From assembly GCF_003569045.1 (NCBI RefSeq), contig NZ_BFCB01000001.1, positions 124,001-188,000 of the forward strand: a DNA stretch of 64,000 nucleotides. The letters run 5' to 3'. Below the pieces are notes generated by a model. That model worked only from the letters and a program-made list of their open reading frames with translations, was not told the origin of the DNA and made no database searches. This document shows, piece after piece, positions 17,347 to 25,646 of the stretch. Source of the stretch: Aggregatilinea lenta. GTDB taxonomy: Bacteria; Chloroflexota; Anaerolineae; Aggregatilineales; Aggregatilineaceae. Within the stretch, counting starts at the first letter, position 1. Every line of letters begins with the position of its first letter. The position numbers were made by a program, and so were the translations under genes.

Positions 17347-18468
17347 ATGACTCCCAAACCCTTTCCCATCAAGAGGCAGTGGGTTGCGCTGGTTGGCGTG
17401 ATCCTGGCTGCGCTGGTGTTCCCGGCGACCGTGTTTGCCCACGGGCCTGTGAGCGGCGGCGTAAGCAACGACGTCTTTAACGATCTGTTCACCACCATGA
17501 TGTGGATCGCCACGCCGATCTTTCTCATTGTGGAGATCCTGCTGTTATTCGCCATCATCCGCTACCGGCGGCGCTCGCACGACGAGATGCCGAAGCAGGT
17601 GCATGGTAACACACCCCTGGAGCTGAGCTGGACCATCGGCGGATTCGTCGTGATCGCGGTCGTGTTCGTGCTCGGCTATCAGGTTATGCGCGAGAATAAG
17701 CTGGTCAGCGCCGGGCCGGAAACGGAGTTCACCCCGGACCTGACGATCCACGTCAACGGCTACATGTTCAACTGGGATTATGAATATTTCCTCGCCGATG
17801 GCGACGAAACGGGCGTGATGACCACACGCGACCTGTACATCCCGGCGAACAAGAACGTGCTGCTCGAAATTGAGTCGAAGGACGTGCAGCACAGTTTCTG
17901 GGTGCCCAAGCTGGCCGGTAAAGTGGACGCCGTGCCGGGCTACACCAATACCATGCTGCTTAACGTGGATAAAACAGGCACGTATGAGGGCCAATGCGCC
18001 GAGTACTGCGGCCTGAACCACTACGCCATGCTCATCAACGTGCACGTCATGGATCCGGCGGAGTTCGACGCGTGGCTCAGCGATCAGGTCGTGCAGGAAA
18101 GCGAGTTCCAGCCGGTGGGCACCGATCTCAGCGTCGAGCTGCCGAACGGCAACTCCGACGAGGGTGAACAGTTGGTCTATGACCTCGGCTGTACCGCCTG
18201 CCATGCCGATAACAAGGACCAGCCCTCCGGCCCGGCGTTCCAGCGCATGTCGATGGACGCCCATCACGTCGAGGGCTACTCACCGGAACAGTACCTGCAC
18301 GAATCGATCGTGCTGCCGTGCGAACAACTGACCGAAGGCTACGATCAGTGCATCATGCCCCAGGACTATGGTGAGCGCATGGATGCGGACGATCTGGCAG
18401 ACGTCATCGCCTACATCACCGCCGTGGGTCAGTACGAGCCAGGGCCTCAGCCCGGCCCCAGAAAATAA
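17347..18468 (+). CDS. coxB: Cytochrome c oxidase subunit II with fused cytochrome c (caa3 type)
   Basis: The 373-residue protein has a leader/TM segment (residues 11-32) and two transmembrane helices (about 50-72 and 95-115). A cupredoxin domain follows with the CuA ligands H182, C217, E219, C221, H225 and M228. A C-terminal cytochrome c domain has heme motif CTACH (C282, C285, H286) and probable sixth ligand M337 in QCIMPQDYG. It accepts electrons from a c-type cytochrome or other donor and passes them to subunit I. It is first of the cox operon, which follows an AT-rich inverted repeat. The fused heme domain marks a caa3-type rather than aa3-type oxidase. Confidence 0.97.
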   Translation: MTPKPFPIKRQWVALVGVILAALVFPATVFAHGPVSGGVSNDVFNDLFTTMMWIATPIFLIVEILLLFAIIRYRRRSHDEMPKQVHGNTPLELSWTIGGFVVIAVVFVLGYQVMRENKLVSAGPETEFTPDLTIHVNGYMFNWDYEYFLADGDETGVMTTRDLYIPANKNVLLEIESKDVQHSFWVPKLAGKVDAVPGYTNTMLLNVDKTGTYEGQCAEYCGLNHYAMLINVHVMDPAEFDAWLSDQVVQESEFQPVGTDLSVELPNGNSDEGEQLVYDLGCTACHADNKDQPSGPAFQRMSMDAHHVEGYSPEQYLHESIVLPCEQLTEGYDQCIMPQDYGERMDADDLADVIAYITAVGQYEPGPQPGPRK

Positions 18469-18491
18469 AGTTGTAGACTGGAGCGACTGGT

Positions 18492-20132
18492 ATGGCAACC
18501 GCGAGCATCGCACAAAAATCATCCACGACCCGCTACAGCGGCGTGTTGGACTGGATCTCGACCACCGACCACAAGAAGATCGGGATCATGTACATCCTGA
18601 CCTGCGTCGCGTTCTTCGTGATCGGGGTGTGCTTCGCCGAGCTGATGCGCGTCGAGCTGGCGCAGCCCGGTGCGGACATTATGTCGGCTGATGTGTATAA
18701 CCAGCTCTTTTCGATGCACGGGACGACGATGGTCTTCCTGTTCATCATCCCGATCGGCGCGGGCTTCGGCAACTACCTCGTGCCGTTGATGATCGGCGCG
18801 CGCGACATGGCCTTCCCCCGCCTGAACGCCCTCAGCTACTGGTTCCTGCTGATCGGCGGCCTGGGCGTGTACCTGGGCTGGTTCGTGGATGGCGGCGCGC
18901 CGTCGAACGGCTGGACGTCCTACCCGCCGCTGTCGGGCAAGGAATTTTCGCCCGGTCACGGCATGGACCTGTGGATCATCGGGCTGGCGCTGGTCGGTAC
19001 GGCCTCGCTCATCGGCGCGATCAACTTCATAGTGACGGTCATCAAGCTGCGCGCGCCGGGCATGACCTGGATGCGCATGCCGCTCTTCGTGTGGGGCATT
19101 GTGGGCATGGCGCTGATGATCCTGTTCGCCACGCCGATCCTGACCGGCGGCATGTTCATGCTGCTGGCCGACCGCAACTTCGGCACGAACTTCTTCAATC
19201 CTGAGCTGGGCGGCAACCCGGTGCTGTGGCAGAACCTGTTCTGGTTCTACTCGCACCCGGCGGTGTACATCATGGTGCTGCCCGCGATGGGCGTCATCTC
19301 CGAAGTGCTGCCGGTGTTCTCGCGCCGCCCGCTGTTCGGCTACCGTGCGATCGTCATCTCGACTCTTGCCATTGCGGTGCTGGGCTTCAGCACCTGGGCG
19401 CACCACATGTTCACGGTCGGCCTGCCCCCGGAGTTGGAAGCGCTGTTCATCTTCTCGACGATGCTCATCGCGGTTCCAACCGGCGTGAAGATCTTCAACT
19501 GGGTCGCTACCCTTTTCGGCGGATCGCTGCGCTTTGACACGCCGATGCTGTACGCGCTGGCGTTCCTCTTCAACTTTGTCATCGGCGGTATCACGGGCGT
19601 GTTCCAGGCCGTCGTGCCGATTGACGAGCAGGTCCACGACACGATGTGGATCGTCGCCCACCTGCACTACGTGGTCTTCGGCGGCGCGGCCTTCGGCATC
19701 TTCGCGGGCATATATTTCTGGTGGCCCAAGATGTTTGGCCGTAAGATGGACGAGACGATCGGCAAGTGGCAGTTCTGGACGCTGTTCATCGGCTTCAACA
19801 TCACGTACTTCCCGATGCACATCATGGGCCTGATGGGCATGCCGCGCCGCATCTTCGACTATGGCGCGGACAAGGGCTGGACCGACCTGAATCTGCTTTC
19901 GACCATCGGTGGCATCATCATGGGCGTCTCGGTGCTCCTGCTCATTTACAACATGATCAAGAGTCGCAACGGCGAGCTGGCGGGGGACGATCCGTGGGAG
20001 GGCAATACCCTGGAATGGACCGTGTCGTCGCCGCCGCCCGAATACAACTTCGCGAAGACCCCGGTCGTGCACAGCTACCGACCGGCGCGCGACCTGCGGC
20101 TGGGCCTGACAGAGGGGGAAACGGATGGTTAG
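18492..20132 (+). CDS. ctaD: Cytochrome c oxidase subunit I
   Basis: The 546-residue protein has twelve transmembrane helices. The heme and CuB ligands are recognisable: SMHGTTMVFLF (heme a His), WFYSHPAVYIMVLPAMG (CuB His with the cross-linked Tyr of A-type oxidases), HHMFTVG (two CuB His) and AHLHYVVFGG (heme a3 and heme a His). It reduces O2 to water and pumps protons. It starts 23 bases after coxB and overlaps ctaE by 8 bases, so translation is coupled. Confidence 0.98.
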   Translation: MATASIAQKSSTTRYSGVLDWISTTDHKKIGIMYILTCVAFFVIGVCFAELMRVELAQPGADIMSADVYNQLFSMHGTTMVFLFIIPIGAGFGNYLVPLMIGARDMAFPRLNALSYWFLLIGGLGVYLGWFVDGGAPSNGWTSYPPLSGKEFSPGHGMDLWIIGLALVGTASLIGAINFIVTVIKLRAPGMTWMRMPLFVWGIVGMALMILFATPILTGGMFMLLADRNFGTNFFNPELGGNPVLWQNLFWFYSHPAVYIMVLPAMGVISEVLPVFSRRPLFGYRAIVISTLAIAVLGFSTWAHHMFTVGLPPELEALFIFSTMLIAVPTGVKIFNWVATLFGGSLRFDTPMLYALAFLFNFVIGGITGVFQAVVPIDEQVHDTMWIVAHLHYVVFGGAAFGIFAGIYFWWPKMFGRKMDETIGKWQFWTLFIGFNITYFPMHIMGLMGMPRRIFDYGADKGWTDLNLLSTIGGIIMGVSVLLLIYNMIKSRNGELAGDDPWEGNTLEWTVSSPPPEYNFAKTPVVHSYRPARDLRLGLTEGETDG

Positions 20133-20970
20133 CAACGTCACCGACCTGCTGGAGCGGGAAGCATCCGGCGACGAACTCGCATTCGCACACGGTGAAGGGG
20201 GCGTCGAATACGTCGCCCAGCCGGATGACACCCCGGAGGAGATCCATCTTCCCGGTCCCAGCTTCAGCCCGATCATCGTCGCTATCGGCAGCCTGCTGGC
20301 GCTGCTGGGGATCCTCCAGCCGCTGCTGGCCGTGCCGGGCGTGCTGATCACGTTCTTCGGCGTGATGCGCATGGCGCACTTCCCCGAAGTCGATCTGCAC
20401 AGCACCTGGCTGCACCAGATCAACAGCCGCAAACTGGCGATGTGGATCTTCCTGGGCACGGAAATCATGTTCTTCTCCGCGCTGGCAGGCGCGTTCATGG
20501 GCTTCAAGATCGAAGCAACCGACGCGTTTGTCCACGCCGAAGAGGAACTCAACCTCGCGTTGGCGACCGTGGGCACCAGCCTGCTGATCATCAGCAGCTT
20601 CGCGGTGGTGATGGGCCTGGAGGCGATCCAGTCCAACGACCGCCGCGTGTTCCGCAACTGGATGGGGATCGCCCTGCTGCTGGGCGCGTCATTTGTGGCG
20701 ATCCAGGCGTTCGAGTGGTACGAGCTGTACCATCACGATATCACGTCCGAGACGCTGTTCGGCTCGTCGTTTTACCTGGCGACCGGCTTCCACGGGCTGC
20801 ACGTGATCGGCGGCGTGCTGTGGTTAGGGATCGTGCTGCTGCGCGCCCGGCGCGGCACGTACGGCGCGGACAACTACATGGGCGTCGAGCTGTTTGGCCT
20901 GTACTGGCATTTCGTCGACGTGGTGTGGATCGTGCTGTTCACGCTGATCTACCTGATCCCGATCCGCTAA
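20125..20970 (+). CDS. ctaE: Cytochrome c oxidase subunit III
   Basis: The 281-residue protein has an N-terminal soluble extension of about 45 acidic residues, two helices (about 48-72), and then the conserved five-helix core. The core contains KLAMWIFLGTEIMFFSALAGAF and the C-terminal signature FYLATGFHGLHVIGGVLW...YWHFVDVVWIVLFTLIYL. It stabilises subunit I and proton uptake. The ATG lies inside the end of ctaD. The fused helices before the core are typical of bacterial forms in which small subunits are joined to COX3. Confidence 0.96.
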   Translation: MVSNVTDLLEREASGDELAFAHGEGGVEYVAQPDDTPEEIHLPGPSFSPIIVAIGSLLALLGILQPLLAVPGVLITFFGVMRMAHFPEVDLHSTWLHQINSRKLAMWIFLGTEIMFFSALAGAFMGFKIEATDAFVHAEEELNLALATVGTSLLIISSFAVVMGLEAIQSNDRRVFRNWMGIALLLGASFVAIQAFEWYELYHHDITSETLFGSSFYLATGFHGLHVIGGVLWLGIVLLRARRGTYGADNYMGVELFGLYWHFVDVVWIVLFTLIYLIPIR

Positions 20971-20986
20971 AGGAAGGTACAGAACG

Positions 20987-21592
20987 ATGGATTCAACGCT
21001 GGCAACCTACCTGATGCTGTGGATGATCACGGGCGCAGCGCTGGGCGGCGTCGTCACCCCGATCCTGGCGCGCGACCGGCGCGTCAACGACTGGCTGGCT
21101 GCCGTGGGCGGTGTGCTGATCGGGCTGGTGGGCAACGTCGTGCTGCTGGCCCCGCTGTGGCTGGTGCTTCAGCGCATGGAGGCCCGCCCCTACACGCAGC
21201 CGCAGTGGCGCTACGACGCCATGACGCTCGCCGAAGCCGCTGCGCTGGGCGAGCGCAGCTATTCGGTGATGGAGCTGGGCGGCATCGCCCTGCCCGCGCT
21301 GAAGACGGAACTGTGGCCGCAGGCGCGCGCCGAGGGCGGGCACTCGCACCGCCGCACCTATGTGGGTGTGTTCGTCGCGCTGGCGCTGCTGACCGCGACC
21401 GAGGTGCTCCTCACCGTCACGGAGCCGCTCCCGGTGATCGGGCCGCTGGTGGCGCTGTCGTCGCTGAAGGTCGTGCTGGTGGTGATGTACTTCATGCACC
21501 TGCGCTTCGATGACCTGCGCTATACGCTGATGTTCGTCTCCGCCGTGCCGTTCGCGGTGCTGGTGTTGGCCGTGCTGGCCGCCGTGGCGTAA
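20987..21592 (+). CDS. ctaF: Cytochrome c oxidase subunit IV-type small membrane protein
   Basis: The 201-residue protein has two N-terminal hydrophobic helices (residues 5-25 and 35-60). A hydrophilic stretch with a His-rich turn (GGHSHRRTYVGVF) follows, and three C-terminal helices contain VVLVVMYFMHLRFDD, the hallmark of bacterial COX4/ctaF proteins. It is a non-catalytic assembly or stability subunit. It lies 16 bases after ctaE behind AAAGGAAGG and is last in the operon before a strong terminator. Confidence 0.88.
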   Translation: MDSTLATYLMLWMITGAALGGVVTPILARDRRVNDWLAAVGGVLIGLVGNVVLLAPLWLVLQRMEARPYTQPQWRYDAMTLAEAAALGERSYSVMELGGIALPALKTELWPQARAEGGHSHRRTYVGVFVALALLTATEVLLTVTEPLPVIGPLVALSSLKVVLVVMYFMHLRFDDLRYTLMFVSAVPFAVLVLAVLAAVA

Positions 21593-21642
21593 AGCAGCGG
21601 ACCGCAATTAGCCGTTAGCGATTAGCTCAAAAACGCAAGCAG

Positions 21643-21677
21643 GCCGCCCCCGTGCAATTCACGCGGGGGCGGCTTTT
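21643..21677 (+). terminator. Intrinsic terminator of the cox operon
   Basis: GCCGCCCCCG pairs with CGGGGGCGGC across a short loop and is followed by TTTT. It lies 50 bases after ctaF. Confidence 0.88.
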
Positions 21678-21698
21678 GATTCTGTGTGGGGAAGGGTC

Positions 21699-21722
21699 GC
21701 TTTCTTTCGCCTGAAAGAAAGC
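21699..21722. repeat. Perfect palindrome GCTTTCTTTC/GAAAGAAAGC
   Basis: A 10-bp perfect stem with loop GCCT, directly after the cox terminator and followed by a partial echo (GCAAAGAAAGCGG). Possibly a regulatory hairpin for the next gene or another short repeat family. Confidence 0.5.
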
Positions 21723-21811
21723 TCTGCAAAGAAAGCGGGATGCCTGTTTGCGGCACCTGAAGTAAAATTCAGGGTGCTTTGACCCTCCGCCGCAACACCA
21801 CAGGAGGTGCT

Positions 21812-22213
21812 GTGTACGACGACTACAAGGTCGTGACCATCCGGTCAAAGGCATTTGACGAGCTGCTGGCCCAGTCGGGAATATTCCCTGAAAACCGGGA
21901 AAAGTTTCTTGCACTGCTGCTGGAACGCCACGATCGGGACTTCCTCAGCAGCGTGCCGCCCGATCAGTTCGACGAGCGCGGCTGGCCGACCACCGAGGCT
22001 TGCAAGGGGATCGGCATGCACGAGATCGTGCTGCCCGACAACGAGGGCCGCAAGCTCTACGCCAAGATCGCGGGCTACTTCGTCCCGGCAGGCAGCACCA
22101 TTTTCCGAGTGCGGCGCTTCATCGTCCCCGACGAGGAATACGGCGTCATGAACGTCCACCGATCCCACCTGCGCGCCGCCGGAATCGAGGTCAAGGAGCC
22201 GCGCCGGTCGTAA
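21812..22213 (+). CDS. Hypothetical protein
   Basis: The 133-residue soluble protein is not recognised. It begins VYDDYKVVTIRSKAFDELL and contains a charged helix with RHDRDFLSSVPPD, a segment WPTTEACKGIGMHEIVLPD, and a beta-rich C-terminal half (FVPAGSTIFRVRRFIVPDEEYGVMNVHR). The GTG at 21812 follows AGGAGG, though with a short 4-base spacer; the frame is open slightly further upstream. Codon use and the strong Shine-Dalgarno favour a real gene. No signal peptide or membrane segment is visible. It is convergent with the sigma factor gene, with 3 bases between stops. Confidence 0.6.
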   Translation: MYDDYKVVTIRSKAFDELLAQSGIFPENREKFLALLLERHDRDFLSSVPPDQFDERGWPTTEACKGIGMHEIVLPDNEGRKLYAKIAGYFVPAGSTIFRVRRFIVPDEEYGVMNVHRSHLRAAGIEVKEPRRS

Positions 22214-22216
22214 CCG

Positions 22217-23452
22217 TTACCCGCCCCGCTGCAACCTGAGCATTTCGTCCAGCCGCCGCTGGAGGTATGCGCGCTCGGCGCTGTTCCCGCACAGGTCGAG
22301 CGCCCGCGCATAGGCGTCTGCGGCGGCTGAGTGCTGGTCCATGCGCCGCAGCAGATCGGCGCGCGCGGCGTGGTAGGGGTAGTACGCCTCCATGTCCTCG
22401 ATCCGGTCGAGCAGCGCCAGGCCAGCGCCCGGTCCCTGGGCCATGGCGACGGCAACCGCCCGGTTGACCTCGACCACGGGCGAGGGGGCCATCAGCGCCA
22501 GCGTGCCGTACAGCGCCGCGATCTGGGGCCAGTCGGTCGCCTCCGCCGTGGGCGCGGTGGTGTGCAGGGCGCTGATCGCGGCCTGCACCTGATAGGGGCC
22601 GGGAGCGTTGCGCATCAGCGCCACGTCCAGCACTGCCGTTCCCTCATCGATTTTCGCGTGATCCCACAGCGCCCGATCCTGATCCTCAAGCAGCACGAGA
22701 TCGCCCGCCGCGTCGAGCCGCGTTTCGCGCCGCGCGTCGTGCAGCAGCATCAGCGCCAGCAGCCCATGCGCCTCGGCGCTCCGCGGCATCAGCGCGACCA
22801 GCACGCGGCCCAACCGGATCGCTTCCCCGCACAGTTCGTGCCGGGTGAGCGTATCGCCGCCGGTAGCAACGTAGCCTTCGTTGAAGATCAGGTACATTAC
22901 CGCCAGCAGCGCGTCCAGCCGTTCCGGCAGCAGATCGGCAGGCGGCACGCGGTAGGGGATGCCCGCGTCACGGATCTTTCGCCGCGCCCGCGCCAGCCGC
23001 TGCGCCATCGTCGGGACCGGGACCAGGAAGGCCCGCGCGATCTCCGGCGTGGACAGGCCGCCCAGCGTATGCAGAGTCAGCGCGACCTGCGCTTCCGGCG
23101 CGAGGGCCGGGTGGCAGCAGGTGAACATCAATTTCAGCCGTTCGTCAGGGATCGTTTCGTCCATGTCGGGTTCATCCTGATCATCGGGCAAATCGAGGAG
23201 GGGGACTTTGCGCTCCCACGTCGCCGCGCGGCGCAGGCGATCGATGGCGCGCCGCTTGGCGACGGCCACCAACCACGCGCCGGGATTACGCGGAACGCCA
23301 TCCTTTTCCCAGCGTTCCAGCGCATTCACCAACGCATCTTGCAGCGCGTCCTCCGCCAGCGCGAAATCCCCAAGCTGGCTGATGAGCGCCGCCAGAACCC
23401 GCCCGTGTTCTTCGCGGAAAGTCGCGTCGATCTGTGCCCTGGCCGTCACCAT
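22217..23452 (-). CDS. RNA polymerase ECF sigma factor, ECF42-like (SigJ/DGPF-associated)
   Basis: The 411-residue protein has a sigma-70 region 2 ([27 protein letters not shown]) and region 4 ([31 protein letters not shown]). A C-terminal extension of about 220 residues is rich in TPR-like helices ([25 protein letters not shown]). This architecture plus a YCII/DGPF gene immediately upstream matches the ECF42 group, where the partner protein replaces a classic anti-sigma factor. The ATG at 23452 is favoured over a GTG 27 bases earlier because the latter would overlap the upstream gene. It directs RNA polymerase to alternative promoters; the signal is unknown. Confidence 0.9.
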   Translation of the reverse strand: MVTARAQIDATFREEHGRVLAALISQLGDFALAEDALQDALVNALERWEKDGVPRNPGAWLVAVAKRRAIDRLRRAATWERKVPLLDLPDDQDEPDMDETIPDERLKLMFTCCHPALAPEAQVALTLHTLGGLSTPEIARAFLVPVPTMAQRLARARRKIRDAGIPYRVPPADLLPERLDALLAVMYLIFNEGYVATGGDTLTRHELCGEAIRLGRVLVALMPRSAEAHGLLALMLLHDARRETRLDAAGDLVLLEDQDRALWDHAKIDEGTAVLDVALMRNAPGPYQVQAAISALHTTAPTAEATDWPQIAALYGTLALMAPSPVVEVNRAVAVAMAQGPGAGLALLDRIEDMEAYYPYHAARADLLRRMDQHSAAADAYARALDLCGNSAERAYLQRRLDEMLRLQRGG

Positions 23453-23460
23453 TCCCGGCG

Positions 23461-23808
23461 TTACGACTCCGGCGTCCACAGGGGACGGATCTCGACCGAA
23501 CCGTACTCTGCGAAGGGGATCTTCGCGGCCCAGGCGATCGCTTCGTCGAGGTTCTCACAGTTCAGCAAGAAGTAACCGCCCAACTGCTCGTGTGTCTCCG
23601 CGAACGGGCCGTCGGTGGTCAGCGTCTTGCCCTCGCGCACGCGCACGGTGGTCGTGCTGCCGCCGGGCAGTCCACCGGACGATTCCAGCACCCCGGCGGC
23701 CTGTGCGTCCCGTAAGAGCGCCATCCAGGCGGCTTGAGAGGCTTGCTGCTCCTCAGGGGTGTTGGGTCCCGCCGACTCGGCAGCGTACATCAGCAGCATA
23801 TATTTCAT
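23461..23808 (-). CDS. YCII-related (DGPF) protein
   Basis: The 115-residue protein begins [12 protein letters not shown] and has the [17 protein letters not shown] segment with the DGPF motif that names the group. A ferredoxin-like dimeric alpha/beta fold is expected, with conserved residues of a possible acid-base site. Such proteins co-occur with ECF42 sigma factors and are thought to modulate or report to them. The sigma gene starts 8 bases after its stop, forming a two-gene unit. Confidence 0.9.
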   Translation of the reverse strand: MKYMLLMYAAESAGPNTPEEQQASQAAWMALLRDAQAAGVLESSGGLPGGSTTTVRVREGKTLTTDGPFAETHEQLGGYFLLNCENLDEAIAWAAKIPFAEYGSVEIRPLWTPES

Positions 23809-23864
23809 GGGTTGCTTCTCCTGTAGACTATGGCTGATAGGTCAGGGAATCCATCCAGCGGGCG

Positions 23865-24287
23865 TTATTCTCTGCTCGCTCCCCTAAAAATCCATTGAAC
23901 GCCGTACCGATCAAAGAACTGCCCGTAGGTTCCGAATGGCATATCGTGCAGCTCTTGAAACCAATCTTCGCTTGCGCCCTCTGCCAGCTTATCGAACACG
24001 ACTTTTAGCTCGTCATAGGTTTCGCCCGTCACGAAGATGGCAAAGGTATTGCCCTGTTTCGGGGCAAGCGCGGGCGACGCCATCCAGTCCGTGGCCGAGA
24101 TATCGACCGCGCCGCTGGTGAGATGGGCGTTGATCAGCCTGTCGTGCTTTTCCGGTGGAAATTGAGCTTTCATGGGGGTATCACCCAGTTTCGTGAGCGT
24201 CAATTCTCCGCCCAGACACCTGTGATAAAAGGTCATCGCCTCAGCACAATTGCCATCGAACAAAAGAAATGGCGTACTACGCAGCAT
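23865..24287 (-). CDS. VOC-family protein (PhnB/3-demethylubiquinone methyltransferase-like domain)
   Basis: The 140-residue protein has the glyoxalase/bleomycin-resistance (VOC) pattern of two beta-alpha-beta modules. It opens STPFLLFDGNCAEAMTFYHRCLGGEL, has a central DISATDWMAS and ends FFDRYGVQWIF. These are the consensus segments of PhnB-type proteins. Members may bind metal or small molecules; the enzymatic role is generally unknown. It lies 56 bases upstream of the YCII gene on the same strand and may belong to the same unit, as often seen for DGPF, sigma and VOC genes. Confidence 0.88.
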   Translation of the reverse strand: MLRSTPFLLFDGNCAEAMTFYHRCLGGELTLTKLGDTPMKAQFPPEKHDRLINAHLTSGAVDISATDWMASPALAPKQGNTFAIFVTGETYDELKVVFDKLAEGASEDWFQELHDMPFGTYGQFFDRYGVQWIFRGASRE

Positions 24288-24323
24288 GTTTTTCCATCTC
24301 CTTGTACCCGCCGAGGTTTCACT

Positions 24324-24360
24324 GTAGGGGCGAAGACGTTTTGTCAGACTTCGCCCCTAC
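24324..24360. repeat. CGCCCCTAC-type palindrome
   Basis: GTAGGGGCGAAG and CTTCGCCCCTAC form a 12-bp perfect stem around a 13-base loop. It sits between the VOC and DUF1801 genes. Confidence 0.75.
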
Positions 24361-24389
24361 GAGCACAAGTTCTAGCCTGGGGGCCGGGT

Positions 24390-24818
24390 TCATTTGGACG
24401 ACGCGCTCTTTTGCGTGTTCAACCGCACGGCGTCGGAAATGAGGGCCTTCAGCGTAGCCTCATCGATCGTGTCGCCTTCATAGAAGTCGATGGCGCGCAC
24501 CGTCTTGCTATCCAGACGCTTGTTGAAGAGATGATTCGGATCCTGCATTTGAGCGCCCTTGGGGAATGTCAGCCTCACGGCGCTCTTGAGCGTATCCGCC
24601 AGGCAGACTATTCCATCATGGGACCAAACGGGCACGCCCGATGGTTTAGAGGGTTTTTTCCACTTCACCTCTTCGACGACAGCAGGGTCAGCGTGCCTGA
24701 TCACAGCGCGCAGCCGTGATAGTTTCTCGCCCCGCCAGTCTCCCGGCTCCTTGATGATGTCATCTATCTGTTCAGATGGAGACTTCTCTTGTGGCGAAGG
24801 GGGCGTATTTGCTGGCAT
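24390..24818 (-). CDS. DUF1801-type protein
   Basis: The 142-residue protein starts MPANTPPSP. It contains LSRLRAVIRHADPAVVEEVKW, GVPVWSHDGIVCLADTLKSAVRLTF, and NKRLDSKTVRAIDFYEGD with C-terminal helix DEATLKALISDAVRL, all DUF1801 (YdhG/CyaY-like fold) features. The start follows the upstream gene's stop by 2 bases, so the two are translated as a pair. The molecular role is not established; related YdhG proteins have been linked to iron or stress. No membrane segment. Confidence 0.85.
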   Translation of the reverse strand: MPANTPPSPQEKSPSEQIDDIIKEPGDWRGEKLSRLRAVIRHADPAVVEEVKWKKPSKPSGVPVWSHDGIVCLADTLKSAVRLTFPKGAQMQDPNHLFNKRLDSKTVRAIDFYEGDTIDEATLKALISDAVRLNTQKSASSK

Positions 24819-24820
24819 GT

Positions 24821-25288
24821 TCAGCTCACCGCTTTCTTCACGAGCGCGGCGATCCGCTCCTCGTCGGCGGGGGTCAATTCCTTCAGCGCGAAGGACGTCG
24901 GCCACATCGCGCCGTCGTCGAGGTTGGCCGTGTCGTTGAAGCCGAACGTCGCGTAGCGCGCGCCGAACTTGTCTGCGCTCTGGAAGAAACAGACGATCTT
25001 GCCGTCCTCGTTGGCATAGGCGGGCATGCCGTACCACGTCTTCGGCGCCAGGGACGGGGCGTTGGCCGTGACGATCTCGTGCACCCGCGTCGCCATCGTG
25101 CGATCCGATTCTGGCATCTCGGCGATCTTTGCCAGCAGGTCGTTTTCCCCTTCTTCCCGCTTCTTCGCGCTCTTCTCGCGGCGCTTTTCCGCTTTTAGCT
25201 CCTCGGCGCGTGCCTTCATTGCGGCGCGTTCTTCGTCGGTGAATCCCGTGGCGTTCTTCGTATTCTGGGTATCGTTCTTCGGGCTCAT
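24821..25288 (-). CDS. DUF1801-superfamily protein with charged N-terminal helix
   Basis: The 155-residue protein has residues 15-50 as a highly charged helix ([22 protein letters not shown]), possibly a coiled coil. A DUF1801-like domain follows with [47 protein letters not shown] and a C-terminal [11 protein letters not shown] helix. Together with the next gene it forms a two-gene operon of paralogous domains, 2 bases apart. The ATG at 25288 is preceded by AAGGAGGAT. No enzymatic residues are apparent. Confidence 0.85.
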   Translation of the reverse strand: MSPKNDTQNTKNATGFTDEERAAMKARAEELKAEKRREKSAKKREEGENDLLAKIAEMPESDRTMATRVHEIVTANAPSLAPKTWYGMPAYANEDGKIVCFFQSADKFGARYATFGFNDTANLDDGAMWPTSFALKELTPADEERIAALVKKAVS

Positions 25289-25443
25289 TGGATCCTCCTT
25301 GTCGCTTATACAGATTGTAGGCTGTTGTGTGCTTTTCTAACTAAACGTCGAACGAGATCGCGCCAAAATGACAGCTTGGCGGGTCTTCTCATCTGTTTCT
25401 CATTTTTGGCGGGGCGCAAAAGACACACAGCCGTACTAACCCG

Positions 25444-25472
25444 TTGACATGCCCCGGCGCGGTGGCTATACT
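25444..25472 (+). promoter_or_regulatory. Promoter of the his operon
   Basis: TTGACA (25444-25449), a 17-bp spacer and TATACT (25467-25472). The predicted start falls at about 25479, next to the leader-peptide ATG at 25480, so the leader peptide mRNA would be leaderless or nearly so. Confidence 0.85.
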
Positions 25473-25479
25473 CAACACT

Positions 25480-25533
25480 ATGAACGTACAGGCTCAATTC
25501 CACGCGCATCATCATGGCATCACGCCCGGCTAA
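25480..25533 (+). CDS. hisL: His operon leader peptide
   Basis: This 17-codon frame encodes MNVQAQFHAHHHGITPG and then TAA. It contains four histidines, three of them consecutive, placed between a consensus promoter and an intrinsic terminator that precede hisG. This is the arrangement of ribosome-mediated attenuation: slow decoding of the His codons would hold the ribosome on CACGCGC (25501-25507). That segment can otherwise pair with GCGCGTG (25551-25557). The name is assigned by analogy with enterobacterial hisL; there is no sequence homology claim. Expression probably starts without a Shine-Dalgarno because the promoter lies immediately upstream. Confidence 0.75.
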   Translation: MNVQAQFHAHHHGITPG

Positions 25534-25587
25534 CGGCCCGGTGGTGAGTCGCGCGTGTGCCTGAATCACAGCACACCAGAGCTTGCA

Positions 25588-25619
25588 AACGCCTTCCGGT
25601 CCGCCGGGAGGCGTTTTTT
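25588..25619 (+). terminator. Attenuator terminator upstream of hisG
   Basis: AACGCCTTCCGG pairs with CCGGGAGGCGTT (12 bp, one G-U) over a TCCG loop, followed by six T in total. It lies 28 bases before the hisG GTG and after the leader peptide. Upstream CCCGGTGG (25537-25544) can pair with CCGCCGGG (25601-25608), which would break this hairpin and act as the antiterminator. Confidence 0.85.
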
Positions 25620-25646
25620 ATTACGCGAACGCAGGAGGAAACACCA

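Noticed and set aside
18519-20657. 712-residue open frame antisense to ctaD and ctaE
   Set aside because: It lies opposite two certain oxidase genes and its translation is low-complexity, rich in His, Arg, Gln and Asp, as expected of the reverse frame of GC-rich coding DNA.
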